64,000 nucleotides of DNA from Kryptolebias marmoratus (GCF_001649575.2 NC_051434.1:19333429-19397428); one strand, 5' to 3'. Positions 48,370 through 61,053 are shown, numbered from the stretch's first letter. The notes: generated by a model not told the origin, from the sequence alone. Made by a program: numbers and translations.

Positions 48370-51300
48370 CAAACTGGGGCAACAGCGTGCCTTTCTTTTT
48401 CAAAAATCCTGTGGCTTTCAGGTGCATTTTGAAGACAAAGTGCATGCAGCAATTGTGCATTTATTTGAAATATTATGTTGAATGCAAGCAGAATGGCTTC
48501 ACTGAGCTCATCTGCCATGTTGTGAGAAATGTTGTCGAGGAGAGGTCCGTCACAAAATAAAAGCATTGAGCAACATGTAAAAGCAGCTAATTTTTGTTCA
48601 ACATCTATTTTTGTTCCACCCTGCTCTCTTTATTTCTGGATACTCACATCTGTGCGGGATGTAGGTGGATTCATCTGTGTTTTATGAGTGGCCAGAGGCA
48701 CCCTAAAGGATGGACTGGTCTGTGCACCTATTTTGCTCAACTGTTTATTAAAAGAGTCTTTAGTTTATTGATACAAATATGTGAGGCTTTAAAGACATGG
48801 ACGTTTTTACTCTCTTGACCCTCCATGTTTGTATTTGCACTTTTGCTGCCATTAAGCTTTTGTTCTTTGGTTCACTTCCCATAGAAACCACACCTGGCTC
48901 AATGCTTGAGACAGCTGGTGTCACATCTTGATGCTGATTTGGCTGGATGTTTCTTTGTGTTCAAAGAGAGTCACTGCTCTGTGTTATTTCCTTTTTTTCC
49001 ATATTTTGAATTCTACAAATAATGTAAAACAAAATTTGTCTCTACAATTGTAATATAGAAGTACAAATACCTATTGAAACTTCAGTACTCACTGAATCAA
49101 GATATTTCAGATACCTTTACGCTTATTTACTCAAAAGTTAATCCATCAACCAAAGTGGCTTAGTGAGAAGGTGAATAGTGCTGCTGTTCAGCTACAAGTG
49201 AAACCTGGACCTCTTGCTTTAGCCTTTGAAGAATTTACATGGTCATCTATAAAGTCCATGTAGTGAAACGAGGTATGTTTATGTTGTCATGTTAAATGGC
49301 ATCCAGCTATTTTTATTTAGCATACATAATCATGACCATGATCAGCAGGCTAGAGCAAGACCATCACACTACACTAGAGACTGAGTTCTGAAGTTTGAGC
49401 GTGTACTGTGAGTCACTACACACTGTGCCTTACACCGAACACCTCAAAGCAGGACACCGGGAACTGACACTTTAAAATTGAGGCAGTCAGGGACACGCTA
49501 AGGCATGTATAGTTGTTAGCTGGGCGTAAAATAGAGTCTGATTCAGGCAGCAAAGTGACCGGCACCAAAAAGGCAAGTCATAGGGATTAACCAGTTATGC
49601 AGATGACAGAAGACCATTCTAGAAACCTTACTACTTATACTTTCCCTAGAAATCAACATTTTTGTCACAACCAATCAATTGGTAGTAGTAATATTAAATT
49701 TTGCATTTCTACCAGAAATCATGCAACATCAGAAAAAAACTAACAAAGAGAGCTTCTCATACAACATAAGGGATAAACAAAGATCATCTGGACATAAAGT
49801 CCATGGACTCTGTGTTTATGTAGAGATAACCATTATTTCAAATTCACAATTTTTAGTAGCAGCGGTGGCCAGATACTTTGGTACTGTAGACCCTTTGCTT
49901 TAAATAACTATATTATGAACAAGAACTCTATATTCAAGACTCTGTAGGTTTACCTCCTTAGACCTCAATAGTGTCTGTTTTGCAATTTTGTAGCTTCTAT
50001 TGTTTCTGGCATTCAAAATGAGATATGAGACACATTATATATATTTTTTTAAAGTTAACAAATGAATGGACTGATGAAAAACCAAAGCCTTTCATTTGCA
50101 AACTGACCAGTTTAATGTTTTTTGGTCAATCACAGCCTAGAGTGAACTGTAACATTGTCTGCTAAATTACAGGATCAGCCAAAGAATAATTTGCAACTGA
50201 ATCATAGTGAGCATCTTGATTGATGCACAAACCAAAACAGCACCTAGAAAGGCACTTATAAAGAAAAGAAGAAAACCACAGATGATATTTTTGTTCTCAC
50301 TTGTGACGCTCTGAATTGTGCTTGTTTCGAAAAGAATCTGGAAAGTTCATAAATTGGGCCCTGTAAATAACTTGTCGCTTTTTGCTGCACATAAAGGTGT
50401 TATTGATGCGCCTGAGTTATTCGCCAGCAGCTGAAGAATGAGACAATAAATCAAATCACAAGAGTTGCCTTGTGACCTGCGTTGTATTACAAGCTGTATG
50501 GTAATTTGCTTCTCTGAGACTGGAGAAGAAAATAGCCTGAGAAAGCGAATTGTGTTAATGCATCCTCTACATAATGTTAAAGCTTGTCACGTCATGTACA
50601 AAATCAGAATGCAATATAATTCATGCAGTGAACATACATGTGTATTCCTAATTTTAGTTCAATAACAGTATTCAACAGGATTACAACTTGAGCTTCTTCT
50701 TCACTCAAAACAGAAGACAAAATATTTTAAAGAAGACGAGCTCCTCTCTTCTCTGCATTTTGAACGTTTTTACTGACTGTTTGTCCTTTTCCTGGTGACT
50801 CTGTTGTACAACTTTTTATTGTATTAACATACATGTAGCTGGAATAGCAGTAAAGTGGCTTGTCTTGGTAGCTAATTGTCAGCTTTTATTTTCCCAGGAA
50901 TGTGATTTCTACTTTTTTCAAAACTAATTTAATTTTAACAGTATTGATGACGCTGTTCTGTCTTTTATGAAGCTGCAGCAGATATTGTGCTGTTAGCAGT
51001 TGTGATTACAACAAGCTTAACTTTTGGCTTCAGTAATAGTGTATTGTACAAGAACCCATGGTAAAAATATTTCTTTCCATCGCAAACCAGGCAAATGGAA
51101 GACAAGAAAAATATGGCTAAAAAACAGACGAAGAGACCACTAGAAACTCTGTTTGTCTTCACTGTAAAGCCAATAGAAGATAACTTATTCTGTGCAACTG
51201 GGCCAAAACAGACCACGAAAGCAGAAAAAAAACTGACAGAATACAAAACTGACAAAAACATTAAAGATTTGTGCAGGTTTTCTGAACCGTAACAGTAAGC

Positions 51301-53685
51301 TCATTTCTAGTTTTAAAAAAGGAGAAAACATTTTTTCCTTTGTTTATTTTGCTATTTGCATTGAAGCACCCTTATTACTTTCCTCTTGTTTTTCTGTTTT
51401 CATTATGATTTTTACATCTGCAACTCCTCTAGCAGCTTCAGAATAACCCCACAAAAAATACTTCACAAAACATGGGGCTTGATCAGTAATAGTGCATTGT
51501 AATGTAAGCATTTATGTCATCTTTCCCCTGGTGTCTCTCTCACTGCTACAAGACTAACAGTTTCCTCTCAAATCCCCCCAGAGTGCTGAGTGCACACATC
51601 GATACTCTCATTGACCTTCATTTTATCTGACCTCAGAATTTTTTTCAAAACTGGAAGTGAAGGTTGTTTTTAAACTGTCATATCTCCTACATGACACACT
51701 GTGGGTACAGGCTTAGAGTCTAAACTGCCTGTCTCATTAAGAGTGCTGGGTGGGAGTGACAAACATAGGTGTGTGGTTATCAATTTAACCTTAATGAGTC
51801 ATTGGCAGTGGTTTTAACATTTTTCCTTTCTTTAACTTTGTCTTGGATCTCACTAGCCTTCTTATCCATATTTGTATGTACTTTAAAATGTCGACAATTT
51901 ATCAAATTCGATTTTACAAAACTAGGTTCTGAATTTCTATTGAGTTTTATAGAAGTTAGTTGATGTTTGTTAGAATTTCAGGCAGTCGCAATCACCCTTC
52001 AAAATTTCTTCAGAAATGTTCTTGTTCTGCTTATGTTGTTTTTTAGTGGTGTGTTCATCAGGTCCTGTACCTGATCCTACTGCACACGTCTTTAAACAAT
52101 TGCAAGAATTGTTTCTGAAACTGCCAGGTGTGACATCCATCAGCATATGAAAATTTAAGATTTTCAACTGTCATTTATTTTCTGCTCACTGTTTGTTCAG
52201 TACGTATATTAATAACAAGAAAAACAAAAAGCAGGAAGAATAAAAATATTTACAGATTCATAACAAAAGGTTAAAAAAATGTCAGTCAAATAAACAGTGT
52301 TATGCACAAATATTAAGTTTCCTACCATTAATTTAGTTAGTTCACAGTTGTGTTTGCAGTGCAATTGGTATTTGTTGGGTAAATTATTACATGGTTTCTG
52401 ATTACTGTATTTTCTAAAGCTTCATTTTATTTGAGGCAAAGCTTCTTCTTCACCTTCTTCTCCTCAGTAAAATCATCCACTGTTCAGAATGTGTGAAAAT
52501 TGAGGATGTGTGTTTATTAAAAACTGCAGATGCTTTATGAAGGCTTCTTTGTAGTCTTGGTCACTTGATATGTCCACCTTAAAGTGTTCCTTAGCTGCCC
52601 AGATAACCAGTGTGCTGTTATGCAACCAGAGGCTTATCATTGTCCACTAAAGTTTTATTATTTCAAGTTGTCCTCCCAGTCCTCAATACATGAAGGACCA
52701 GACATGATTAAAATATCTCCTGTGAAGAGTAACAGGATCCCACATAAGAGTGTTTATTTGAAGTTACCACAGAAAAATGCATTTTCCCTTCAGTGAGCAT
52801 AAGCTATGTTCAAAATTCATGCAATGCATCATGAATAGAGGGGGTAACGTGGATACTCATGCCAAGAGAGCTGCAAAGCAGAGCCAGAATGAAATACTGG
52901 ACAAAGAATGAAGATATGAGCACAATTTAATGTATGAAAGACTGTTTTAACCCAAAAATGAAAATTCAAGAGACCCAAATGGAGAAAAAGAATAAAAGAA
53001 CCCTTTTAGGATATAATGGGTACAGCAGGATACAAGTAGATTTATTCTTGATTTTCACTTCATTGAAAACAAAATTGAGACCTCACTTACTGCACACAGT
53101 ATTAAAAATTTCAGGATGGCCAATAGAAGTATTCATTTTGCAAAACTTGTGCAAACATTCACAGTGTGCATGATCACAATGTAACTATTTTGATTATCTA
53201 CTATTTGAGCTAGAAGTAATCATAAACGCAAGCTGATCATTTCATTTCTAATAGGATGGAAGACACGTTTAAAAAAATTATTACGTATATGTGCTCCTCA
53301 TTATTTCTAATGTGCGGCCTATCAGGTCAGAACTAATGATGCTTTTAGTTGCAAATCCTGTTTAGTAATGACCTGCGGTTTGGTCAAGAATTCAGCATCA
53401 CCTACAAGTGTGAAAGAGCCCCATTAATTCACAATCTGTTGTTCAGAGACAGTTTGACACATGGTTTTAATACATGTCCCCAATCCATTACAAATCATCT
53501 CTACTACATGGTGCACATTCCAAATTCAGATTTCAGAGAAAATTTGAAAGAAGTTAGACTGGCTGACATGTATATGTCAAATGGTGGAAACTGGTTGCTC
53601 ATGTCTTCCTTTTAAATATGTAATAAAAACATTTTTTTTGTCCAGGACATATTACTTGGAGACATGGTTGTAACTGGCAGACAAG
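48370..53685. other. Long quiet stretch; possible regulatory block 50290-50650
   Basis: No exon and no clear transposon. 50290-50650 is non-repetitive, with balanced composition and motifs such as 'tgatgcgcctga', 'cacgtcatg' and 'tgcttctctgagac'. It could be a conserved enhancer of the nxph1 locus; conservation is untested. Confidence 0.35.
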
Positions 53686-53689
53686 AAAT

Positions 53690-54375
53690 TTTTGATTGCA
53701 CTGAGCTATCCAGTCCTGAGAGAAGGATGGCCCTGGGACAGCCCATCACCAGCCAGGAGACTGAACATAAATAGATAGCAATGATTGATAAGCTGCAAGA
53801 ACACTGACTTAAGAAGGAGAGGGATGAGGAATCAGTGACTGAGGCTGGTGGTTCACAGCTGGTGGATCACCATCAACAAAATGGCATGGGGGGGGGGGGG
53901 TTGCTTAGCACAGCAGCTACAGATGAAAGGTTATGATGGGAGAGGCCAACCATAACGAGAGAATCCCAGCCAACACCAAATAGAACGGACACACAAACCG
54001 CCAACTACATGGATAGTGATGGCAACAAGGAGGCAAGGGCACTGGAATAACTGCTGCGTCCTCAGACTGAGTTTGGTTCCTTTGGACGCAAGTGGAAGCC
54101 TCATTGGAAGAGGAAAGCTTTTAGAAATGACACAAGGCAGGGCTAAGTCTCAGCCTGGATATGCAAGTACTGTTTTCCTCAATCCATGTATTTTTCCAGA
54201 GGTCCTGGGAAGGCAGGAAAGAGATTGCTGCAGAAGACAAAGTGCTATGAAGCAGTTAGGCAGGCCTGCATCAAAGACTCTGGTCAGTCTATTTCCTGTA
54301 GTAGGGAATAAATCTTTTAACAACTATATTCTGTTACAGTCTCTGTCCTTTGGAACCTGTTTCACTTGCACCCCC
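53690..54375. other. Unassigned GC-richer block with G13 run
   Basis: Contains 13 consecutive G (53888-53900) and a 132-codon open frame (54016-54414 plus) without recognisable domains. Possibly old retroelement debris; not identified. Confidence 0.3.
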
Positions 54376-54378
54376 TTG

Positions 54379-54575
54379 TTACCTCCATCAAGGAGGTTAT
54401 GTTTATGTCTGTAAACTAATGAACATATTCTGATGAAATTTTCAGGAAATGCAAGGGATGTCACAAAAAACAAGTGATTAAATTTTGGTGGTGATCTGGC
54501 ACACGAGCCAGATCCTACAATTTTTAATGACCCTATGGACTTTGCAGAGGTTTGTGCTCTCTGAGTGCTTCTAGT
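54379..54575 (+). mobile_element. MITE-like repeat, family A, copy 3
   Basis: Starts 'acctccatcaaggagg', contains the shared GATGAAATTTTCAGGAAATG-type interior and 'aagtgattaaattttggtgg', and ends 'tttgcagaggt...gagtgcttctagtt'. The end inverted repeat is degraded. Non-coding. Confidence 0.7.
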
Positions 54576-54864
54576 TTAAAAGAATTATTTTGACCAATTT
54601 TACCAACTCTGTCAGAATACCAGTGTCCATACTGTATATTTGGAACAATAGTTCTTGATTGAAAAGTGCTCACAATTCCCTCACAAAAGGAGCTGTTGAT
54701 TTGATACTGCTTCATAAAACTTCAATTGAAGACTTTTTTTTAAATATCATATTCCATGTAAAATATACTCCAAAAAGCCATGATTATTATGACTACCCAT
54801 CTTCTGAGATAGGAGCCTGTATTTGCAACAAAAGCAAGCCTGAGCCTAAGAATAGAAAGTATAC

Positions 54865-55262
54865 GGTTGCAAGCTGTGAGCAGCAGATCCTTTAAGTCCT
54901 GTAGGCTGAGAGGAGGATCTATGAATCTGAATTGTTTGTCCAGCCCATCCCACAGATACTCAGTTGGATGGAAATCAGTAGAACTTAAAGTTGCCGTGTT
55001 CCTCCAACTGTTGCTGAACCTTTTTTTTTTCAGTGTGGTAGGATGCATCATCATCCTGCCTCTGCCATCAGGTAATACATTTTCAAGGAAAGGATGTGTT
55101 TAGTCAGCAATAGTGTTTAGATACAATAGGTGGTACAAAGTAACAGGAGCTACTAAGGTTTCCTAGTACAACATTGTCCAAAACATCACTCTGTCACCCG
55201 CAGTTTTCTGTCTTCTTACAATGCATCTTGGGGGTCATGTTTTCCCAGGTATGCAATACATA
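54865..55262 (-). pseudogene. Tc1/mariner transposase fragment, minus copy
   Basis: Minus frame has FLENVLPDG, then STDFHPTEYLWDGLDKQF and LQDLKDLLLTA, matching the catalytic C-terminal part of the Tc1-like transposase (compare 45065-45225). Upstream (55090-55262) frames continue the same domain with stops. Confidence 0.78.
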
Positions 55263-55264
55263 TA

Positions 55265-56495
55265 GATGTGGCCAGTGATGCAAAACAAAAAACAAAAGAA
55301 ACAATTCATTCTTCTTTGTGGTTTAGATGCTCATGAGTCTTTTGTGGATTCATATCCTCCTGATTACAAGGAAAAAAAATATTGTCCAATCACAATTTTT
55401 TTAAAATTCCCCAATCTTTGTAAAATACCAAAAAGCCCCAATTTAACTGAATCCAAACTATCCAAGTAACTCTCAGGAGGGAGGGGATGATGAAGAATGG
55501 TTTGCATGTGAGTTAAGCTCACATAAACAAAGCAACTCACTGAAGATTAAGAGCTTGTTTAATTTGAGAAAGCTCTTTTATTGAGAAGCAAAGAATTTTA
55601 TAAAATAAAAGATGCATTAAAAAAATCCTAAAATAAAATTAGATGATTTAGCAACCAAGTAGGCATGCGTGCGAGCAAAGGCATAATCATAGAGAGCAAA
55701 AGATTTGATTTAAATTCCTTTACATTTTCAAGCCCACTTATAGTTTTGTGCATGCTGTACTATTTTATTTTACATAAAAAAGGTTTAGAATAAATAATAG
55801 ATGCTGTGTGCTGTAATCTAGGGGTCAATGTGAAGGTTTAAATATATAAAGTAAGGTTATGGTCATTTCCAGGAGTTCATAATATAGTCAGATACAAAAC
55901 AGGTGCATCTAGATTGAGAATTGAGCATTGAAAGAAAATGACAGCTAAAGGTTATACGTGTAATACATAAAAAACCTCCCTGAGTCACTTTTTCTAATGC
56001 CTATTACTTGCATAAAGCACTTGTGTTAACACAGATTACAAACTACGCTCTGATGTGTTTTCTACTCTGCTACAACGAGCAGCACATTCAGACATTACCG
56101 AAGTGTTCGGAGCTTGTTCTTAGTCCCGATGTACCCATCTCATAAACTGCTCCTTGGGGAGAATGAGCCATTAAACTCAGTCGCTAACAGCTATTAACAC
56201 CCACACTACCCAATATAAGTTAACTATTTGTGCTTAGTGCCACGCTGCTGCTGGAGGCTGTTAAATAAAGTCACAGTTTTCTCATGTACACTGATGCCAA
56301 ATGGTCATGTGCTGTGAGCAGACTGTTAGGCACATCATTAGGAAAGTCTTTCTTGCTCAGTGTGCATACAAATGTGTTTTTATTCCTGTACTCTTTTGCT
56401 ATTATGCCTATTCCCTAATTAATTACATTTAGATTTAGAATTTAGGAGCAATAATCCATCGGTCCCCTATTTTTTGTACATATTATGTCCTTTTC
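55265..56495. other. Gene-free; possible regulatory block 55960-56330
   Basis: 55960-56330 is non-repetitive and balanced in composition (e.g. 'tctcataaactgctccttgg', 'gccattaaactcag'), unlike its AT-rich flanks. Possible conserved element, untested. Confidence 0.3.
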
Positions 56496-56497
56496 AG

Positions 56498-56700
56498 AAT
56501 TGGAAATGGCTGGTGCCTTTCCCCAGCGGTCAACATGGAAGAGGCAAAATACACCCTGGACAGGTCTCCAGTCCATAACAGAGACACACAATATAACCTT
56601 ACATACACGCAGTCAGACTTAGGGTTAACGTAGAAGTGCCAATAAATCTAACAGGAATGTGTCTAGACTGGGGGAGGAAATCAGAGAATGGGTAATAATT
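56498..56700 (-). repeat. GATG-tail SINE fragment, diverged
   Basis: 'gctggtgcctttccccagc', 'accctggacaggtctccagt', 'ctgggggaggaaatcagag' match the minus strand of the SINE body. Confidence 0.7.
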
Positions 56701-56704
56701 CATC

Positions 56705-57195
56705 CCAGAAAAATATAAACTTAGAAATAAAGCTGATTGAAAGACTTCAACAAACTACAAATAAAAAATATGTATAAATGTACTGATATCAAACATCTAA
56801 ATCCCAGAGTATTGTGTGAGACTGATGTTATGGACTATCAAAGGTTTTGTGCTGAACAAGCAGCATTTAACTCCACTTTTTAAAATCATGCAAATATGTT
56901 TTTTTCTGTGGTTCATCTTACAGGTGGGAAAATTGGAGAGCTGAAGTAAAAAACAATTGGCAGGAATGCGCTCAGAAAATTTCAAAAAGGGCTTTACTTT
57001 ATCATAAATTTGTGCACAAACAAGGTTATAATCTAAATAAAGGGTTAAAACATTGACATAGTTGGTAAATAAACTATTTATTAAACACTTTTTTAGTCTT
57101 AAAGACTACTCACAGCACTTTTACATGGCAATCCACATTCACCCACTCATACACTCAGTCACCAATTTATAGATTGTTGTAACAATCCCTCTGGG
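56705..57195. other. Gene-free, nothing recognised
   Basis: AT-rich. Confidence 0.5.
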
Positions 57196-57199
57196 TTGG

Positions 57200-57608
57200 G
57201 GGTTAGGCTTTGTCTCAAGCAAAAGAGTTTAGTCATCTGGGAGCCTTGTTTATGACTGAGAAAAAGAAGGACTCACAGCCCGGTGCTCTGATCTGTAGTG
57301 AAGAAGAAGCTGAGCAAAAAGTTCTCAATTTACTGGTTTATCATCTATAAGATCTATTCTCCAACCTTTTTCACTGGTCATGAGGTATGGATCATGACCA
57401 AAAGATTAAGATCCTGGATGCAAGCGTCTGAATTGAGCTTCGGTCATAGGGTGGCTGGGCTCAGTCTTAGAGATGAGGTGAAGAAAGGTGAGGAGCTCTG
57501 CCATCCAAGAGGAACTCATAATCGAGCTGCTGCTTTTCCGCATTGAAAAAAGCCATATGAGGTCCAAAGATCTGATTAGCCTGCCTCTTTGGCACCTCTC
57601 TCTGGAGA
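57200..57608 (+). pseudogene. LINE ORF2 C-terminal fragment (clade not assigned), copy 2
   Basis: KKLSKKFSIYWFIIYKIYSP, then GHEVWIMTKRLRSWMQASEL and RVAGLSLRDEVKK (57298-57500) match the region just before the 'RWLGHL' segment in the same LINE family as 46045-46435. 57520-57600 continues as IEKSHMRSKDLI. Truncated at both ends. Confidence 0.75.
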
Positions 57609-58740
57609 TCATTAGTTTCTGTCTGTGAGGCTGACACCCTGTGTACTTTTAAGGTTAGGCTTAAGACTTTTGTTTTTTGCTAGATCCTATATTTAGGATT
57701 GCCTTGGGTTACTTGATTTATCCCTTAGTTATGCTGCTATAGGCTAAGACTGCCGGAGGACAAATTGACCACACTTCATCACTCTGTTGCTGTCTGTACT
57801 GTGAGGATTTGAGTTTTTGAGTTATTATTTCAGTTTGTTTTTTTCCTGGTTGTGTTGTTCTCAGTATTCACTCCTCCCCTGTCACTCTTCTGCCTTCCTT
57901 GCCACGCCCATCTCCACCTGTCTGCCATTATCCCCACTCACCTGTTTCCATTTACCTCGTCAACCCCAGTGTTCAAATACCTGGTCATTTCTCTCACACC
58001 CTGTCGGATCATTGTTTGTCGTTTGCTGAATCTATGTTTTGTTTCCTCGTTGCCATGCCCTGCTTTGGGATTTTTGTTAAGTTTAGTTTGCTGCCACGTC
58101 AGCAGTTTGTTTTTATTTATTTTCTTTATTTAATAAATTAGTTTTTGTTTTTGAAGAATGAGTCTGCACTCTGGGTTCGCTTCCGTTTCCATCCAGCCTG
58201 ACATGTACTCTCTCTACATTTCACCTTTATACATGTTTTGCAGTCATTGTTTGTTTTTCCTTGTTTTTCTTCTCATAGAAACTAGCCCTGGACCAATCCT
58301 TATTTATTTGTCTGTGTCTCTTTCCTGCCCTCTCAAACTCCAGCTGGTTAAAGCAGATGGCCACCTGTCCTGAGCCTGGTTCTGGTTCTACTGGAGGTTT
58401 CTTCATGTTAAAAGTGAGTCATTGCTTTCTACTGTTGCTAACATGCTCCTCAAGATGGGGGATTGCAACAAAGTGAAGATTTGACTCAAACTGCTAGCTT
58501 TCTTAGAAAGATACCTTTCACTTATTGGCATTTTATAATCTGCCTTTTATGATTGTGTTGTAATATAATGAGAAGGGATTGACAGCAATTAGATTTGAAT
58601 CTGAATCTGGATTGGATTTATGATTTGAACTTGTTTTTTCTTTTGTATAGTGCCCTGAGATGATTTTTCTTGTAGCGCTATAAGAATAAACTGAATTGAA
58701 CTGAATTAAATTAAATTGAATCAAATTGAATTGGGAATGT
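57609..58740 (+). repeat. L2-type LINE 3' end, split by a solo LTR
   Basis: Left part (57609-57799): a TFKVRLKTFVF C-terminus, then 'ttatgctgctataggctaag' and 'actgccggaggac'. Right part (58204-58740): 'gagcctggttctggttctac', 'tggaggtttcttcatgttaaa' and an 'aactgaattgaactg' tail. Together they form the classic fish L2 3' UTR, separated by the LTR at 57800-58203. Confidence 0.8.
57800..58203 (+). mobile_element. Solo LTR, copy 4, inside L2
   Basis: 404 bp, TGTGAGG...CCTGACA, flanked by TGTAC on both sides (57795-57799, 58204-58208). Interior parts match the other copies: 'gccacgcccatctccacctg', 'ttcaaatacctgg', AATAAA at about 58134, 'gagtctgcactctgggttcgc'. No internal region. Confidence 0.85.
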
Positions 58741-58844
58741 TCCACTGCAAGGAAACTGCAGGATTAATTCAGATGATGTATCTTTTTTGAAATTGGAAGG
58801 CCAGAAGTCTGGGTTTTTCTCCTAGACCTGTTGTGTTCAAGACC

Positions 58845-58922
58845 TGGCTACAGATAAGCGGAAAAAAAAGATGGATGGATGGATGGATGGATGGATGGAT
58901 GGATGGATGGATGGATGGATGG
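58845..58922 (+). repeat. SINE tail with (GATG)n microsatellite
   Basis: 'ggctacagataagcgg' and an A run lead into about 13 GATG units, the tail of the GATG SINE. Confidence 0.8.
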
Positions 58923-58924
58923 CT

Positions 58925-60540
58925 TCTGACTGATGTCTTTTTACAAAGGTAGTCCAATTACATATGACCTATTTGTATGTTCATCAGTGAATGTCTGATT
59001 AGGACCAAAGTGAAGTACCTCTTATTACACTGGTGGAGCCACTTCTAACAGCATTATGTTAACTATGAAGTGATTTGCTTAATTTTGATTTGCGTTATTT
59101 TCATTTTTAGTAAAATTATAATGAAGCTGGGGGGCTAGAGGCATGATAAAAAAGGAAGTGATAATACAACATACATGCTGTATTTATTGTGGGTTTGGTC
59201 AGTATAAAATACATCTGGTATAAAGTGCAATAGAAAAACAGGCGATATTTTATATTTCTGAGATTTTCTTACAAAAGTTATCATAACTTCCAATTCCTAT
59301 AATGTCAAAAATGAATACCTAATGGATTTTTTTAAATTCATCCAGTCTTAAATGCTGGTATGAAAGTATGCGGATAATCTTTAATTTATCTTAACTGTAA
59401 ATGAACATTATCATTTATTGTTGTGCAAATAGGTGTTTAATTTTTAAAACAAATATAATAACAGACCTCAGATTTCATGTTTAAATCACAGTATTACCAT
59501 CTTTCCTCTGATTTTCTCAGTTCACAAGCAGAGCTGGAAGTTTTGCAAATGAAATTCAGAACCTAATTCATCCCGAGGTGCCATAAATCAAAGCTGGCTT
59601 TATTTTGTCAGCACACAGATGGCCCAAATACACAACTCACCTCAATTAAGACCTGAAGATTGGAGCTAAAAGGGAAAAGTGTTTGGAGAGGAAACGGGGC
59701 ACCTGTTCGCCTGTCATCTCCACAGCTCTTCTGATCAGTGACTGGGAGCTTCCCTCTGAGCTGTTTCAGTGCTGAATTAATGATGGCAAACAAAGCTAAA
59801 GCCTCCTCAAAGCCCCTTTGTGAGTTCATTCTCTTTCCACTTTGGTCCCTCTCAACTAATCTTCAGTGTCACACTTAATGAGATTTTCAGTTTGTAAAGT
59901 AAGTGGAGCAATAACTCCCCAAGCACAGGCTGCCATCGCCTTTCATACCATCCTTTTTGGATGCTTTTAAGCAAGCACCTCACACCTTTCTATTTCTGCT
60001 CTTAGTAAAGCATGCATTATAAAAAAAACTATTACTTAAAAACACATTAAATTATTTACTGTACAAATACAATGCTCAGGATGTAAAACAAGTTATTTGC
60101 TTTATTAATAGCAGTGGACCAGTTTCTGCAGTCTCTCAGATCACTGAAGTCAATAAAATTATACAAAAATTAGGTTCATGTGTTATGTTAAATTAAAACT
60201 CAATATTAATCATGTTGCCATCTGCAAATAATGTTTTAGTTCTTGTAATTACTGTTTTGACTGGAGTTAGTCTGAACATAATCTCTTAGGCAGCTGGGAG
60301 CATCTTGAATATTTTGACTTGTGTGGATGTACTTAAGGATACTTTACAGAATGGCAGTGAAGCATCACCTTTGCTTCTCACAATAATGTATTTATGCAAT
60401 ACTTTAAGAACTTGTGTTTTTCAGGCTTTTAAGTTTGTCTGTAAAGTGCATTTGAGATTACTCAAGTTGTTATCTAATAAGAAAAGTCATCAGGCTATCA
60501 TTCAAATGGCAAGTTATATTTTTCAAATCTGCTTTAGCAA
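58925..60540. other. Gene-free; possible regulatory block 59500-59960
   Basis: 59500-59960 is balanced in composition and non-repetitive. It contains a strong minus-strand donor-like GTGAGT (about 59635) ending a short open frame (59608-59829 minus) with no recognisable domain. A conserved enhancer or a non-coding exon are both possible. Confidence 0.3.
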
Positions 60541-60546
60541 ACTTGT

Positions 60547-60720
60547 CTTTTTGCGCTACTTTTAGTTTCTAGCCATCTTTTTGCTACTTTTAGCTTTTAA
60601 ATAGTATTTTGTTGTTTTTGGCTTTCAGCTACTGTTTTACTACTTTTGACTTATAGCAAGTGTTTTGCTATTTTAGATTTTGAACAGTGTCCTGCTTCTT
60701 TTAGCTTAAACAACTCAGTC
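60547..60720. repeat. Minisatellite, ~28-bp unit, about 6 copies
   Basis: Diverged units of the form TTTTGCTACTTTTAGCTTT plus about nine bases (starts near 60547, 60578, 60607 and onward). Confidence 0.75.
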
Positions 60721-61011
60721 TCAGCTTCTGCAGCAAATTTCAACAAAGTCCTTCAGCACTAAGCATTTACGTTGCATTTTTGCAAAAAGTGTAATTTCTC
60801 TAGTTATTATTAGCATGGTTAGCCCTGGCTGTAGTCCTGGATGTTACCTGAACAACCACTGTTATTCTTTTATTACCTCATGTTTTTCAGAATTTGGGTA
60901 TGATCTTAAGGTAGTGTCTGACTTGGGTGTGATTGAGACACTAGCTGGCAGCTCAAAGTTGTGAGAAAAAAGAAAAAAAATTGTTATACTCTCTCTAAAT
61001 TCTGAGTGTTT

Positions 61012-61053
61012 GCAACCAAGTGACCAGTGAACCATGTGGCCACATTCAGAGCA
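61012..61053 (-). other. CCHC zinc-knuckle-like sequence (antisense)
   Basis: The minus frame 61110-60862 encodes CSECGHMVHWSLGC, fitting CX2CX4HX4C with glycine after the second cysteine, preceded by lysine/arginine-rich residues. This spacing is typical of retroelement gag knuckles, but the Gypsy relic next door (61300 on) is on the other strand. Chance is possible. Confidence 0.3.

Noticed and set aside
54016..54414. 132-codon open frame
   Set aside because: No domain; it runs into a family A MITE at its end, so it cannot be a clean gene.
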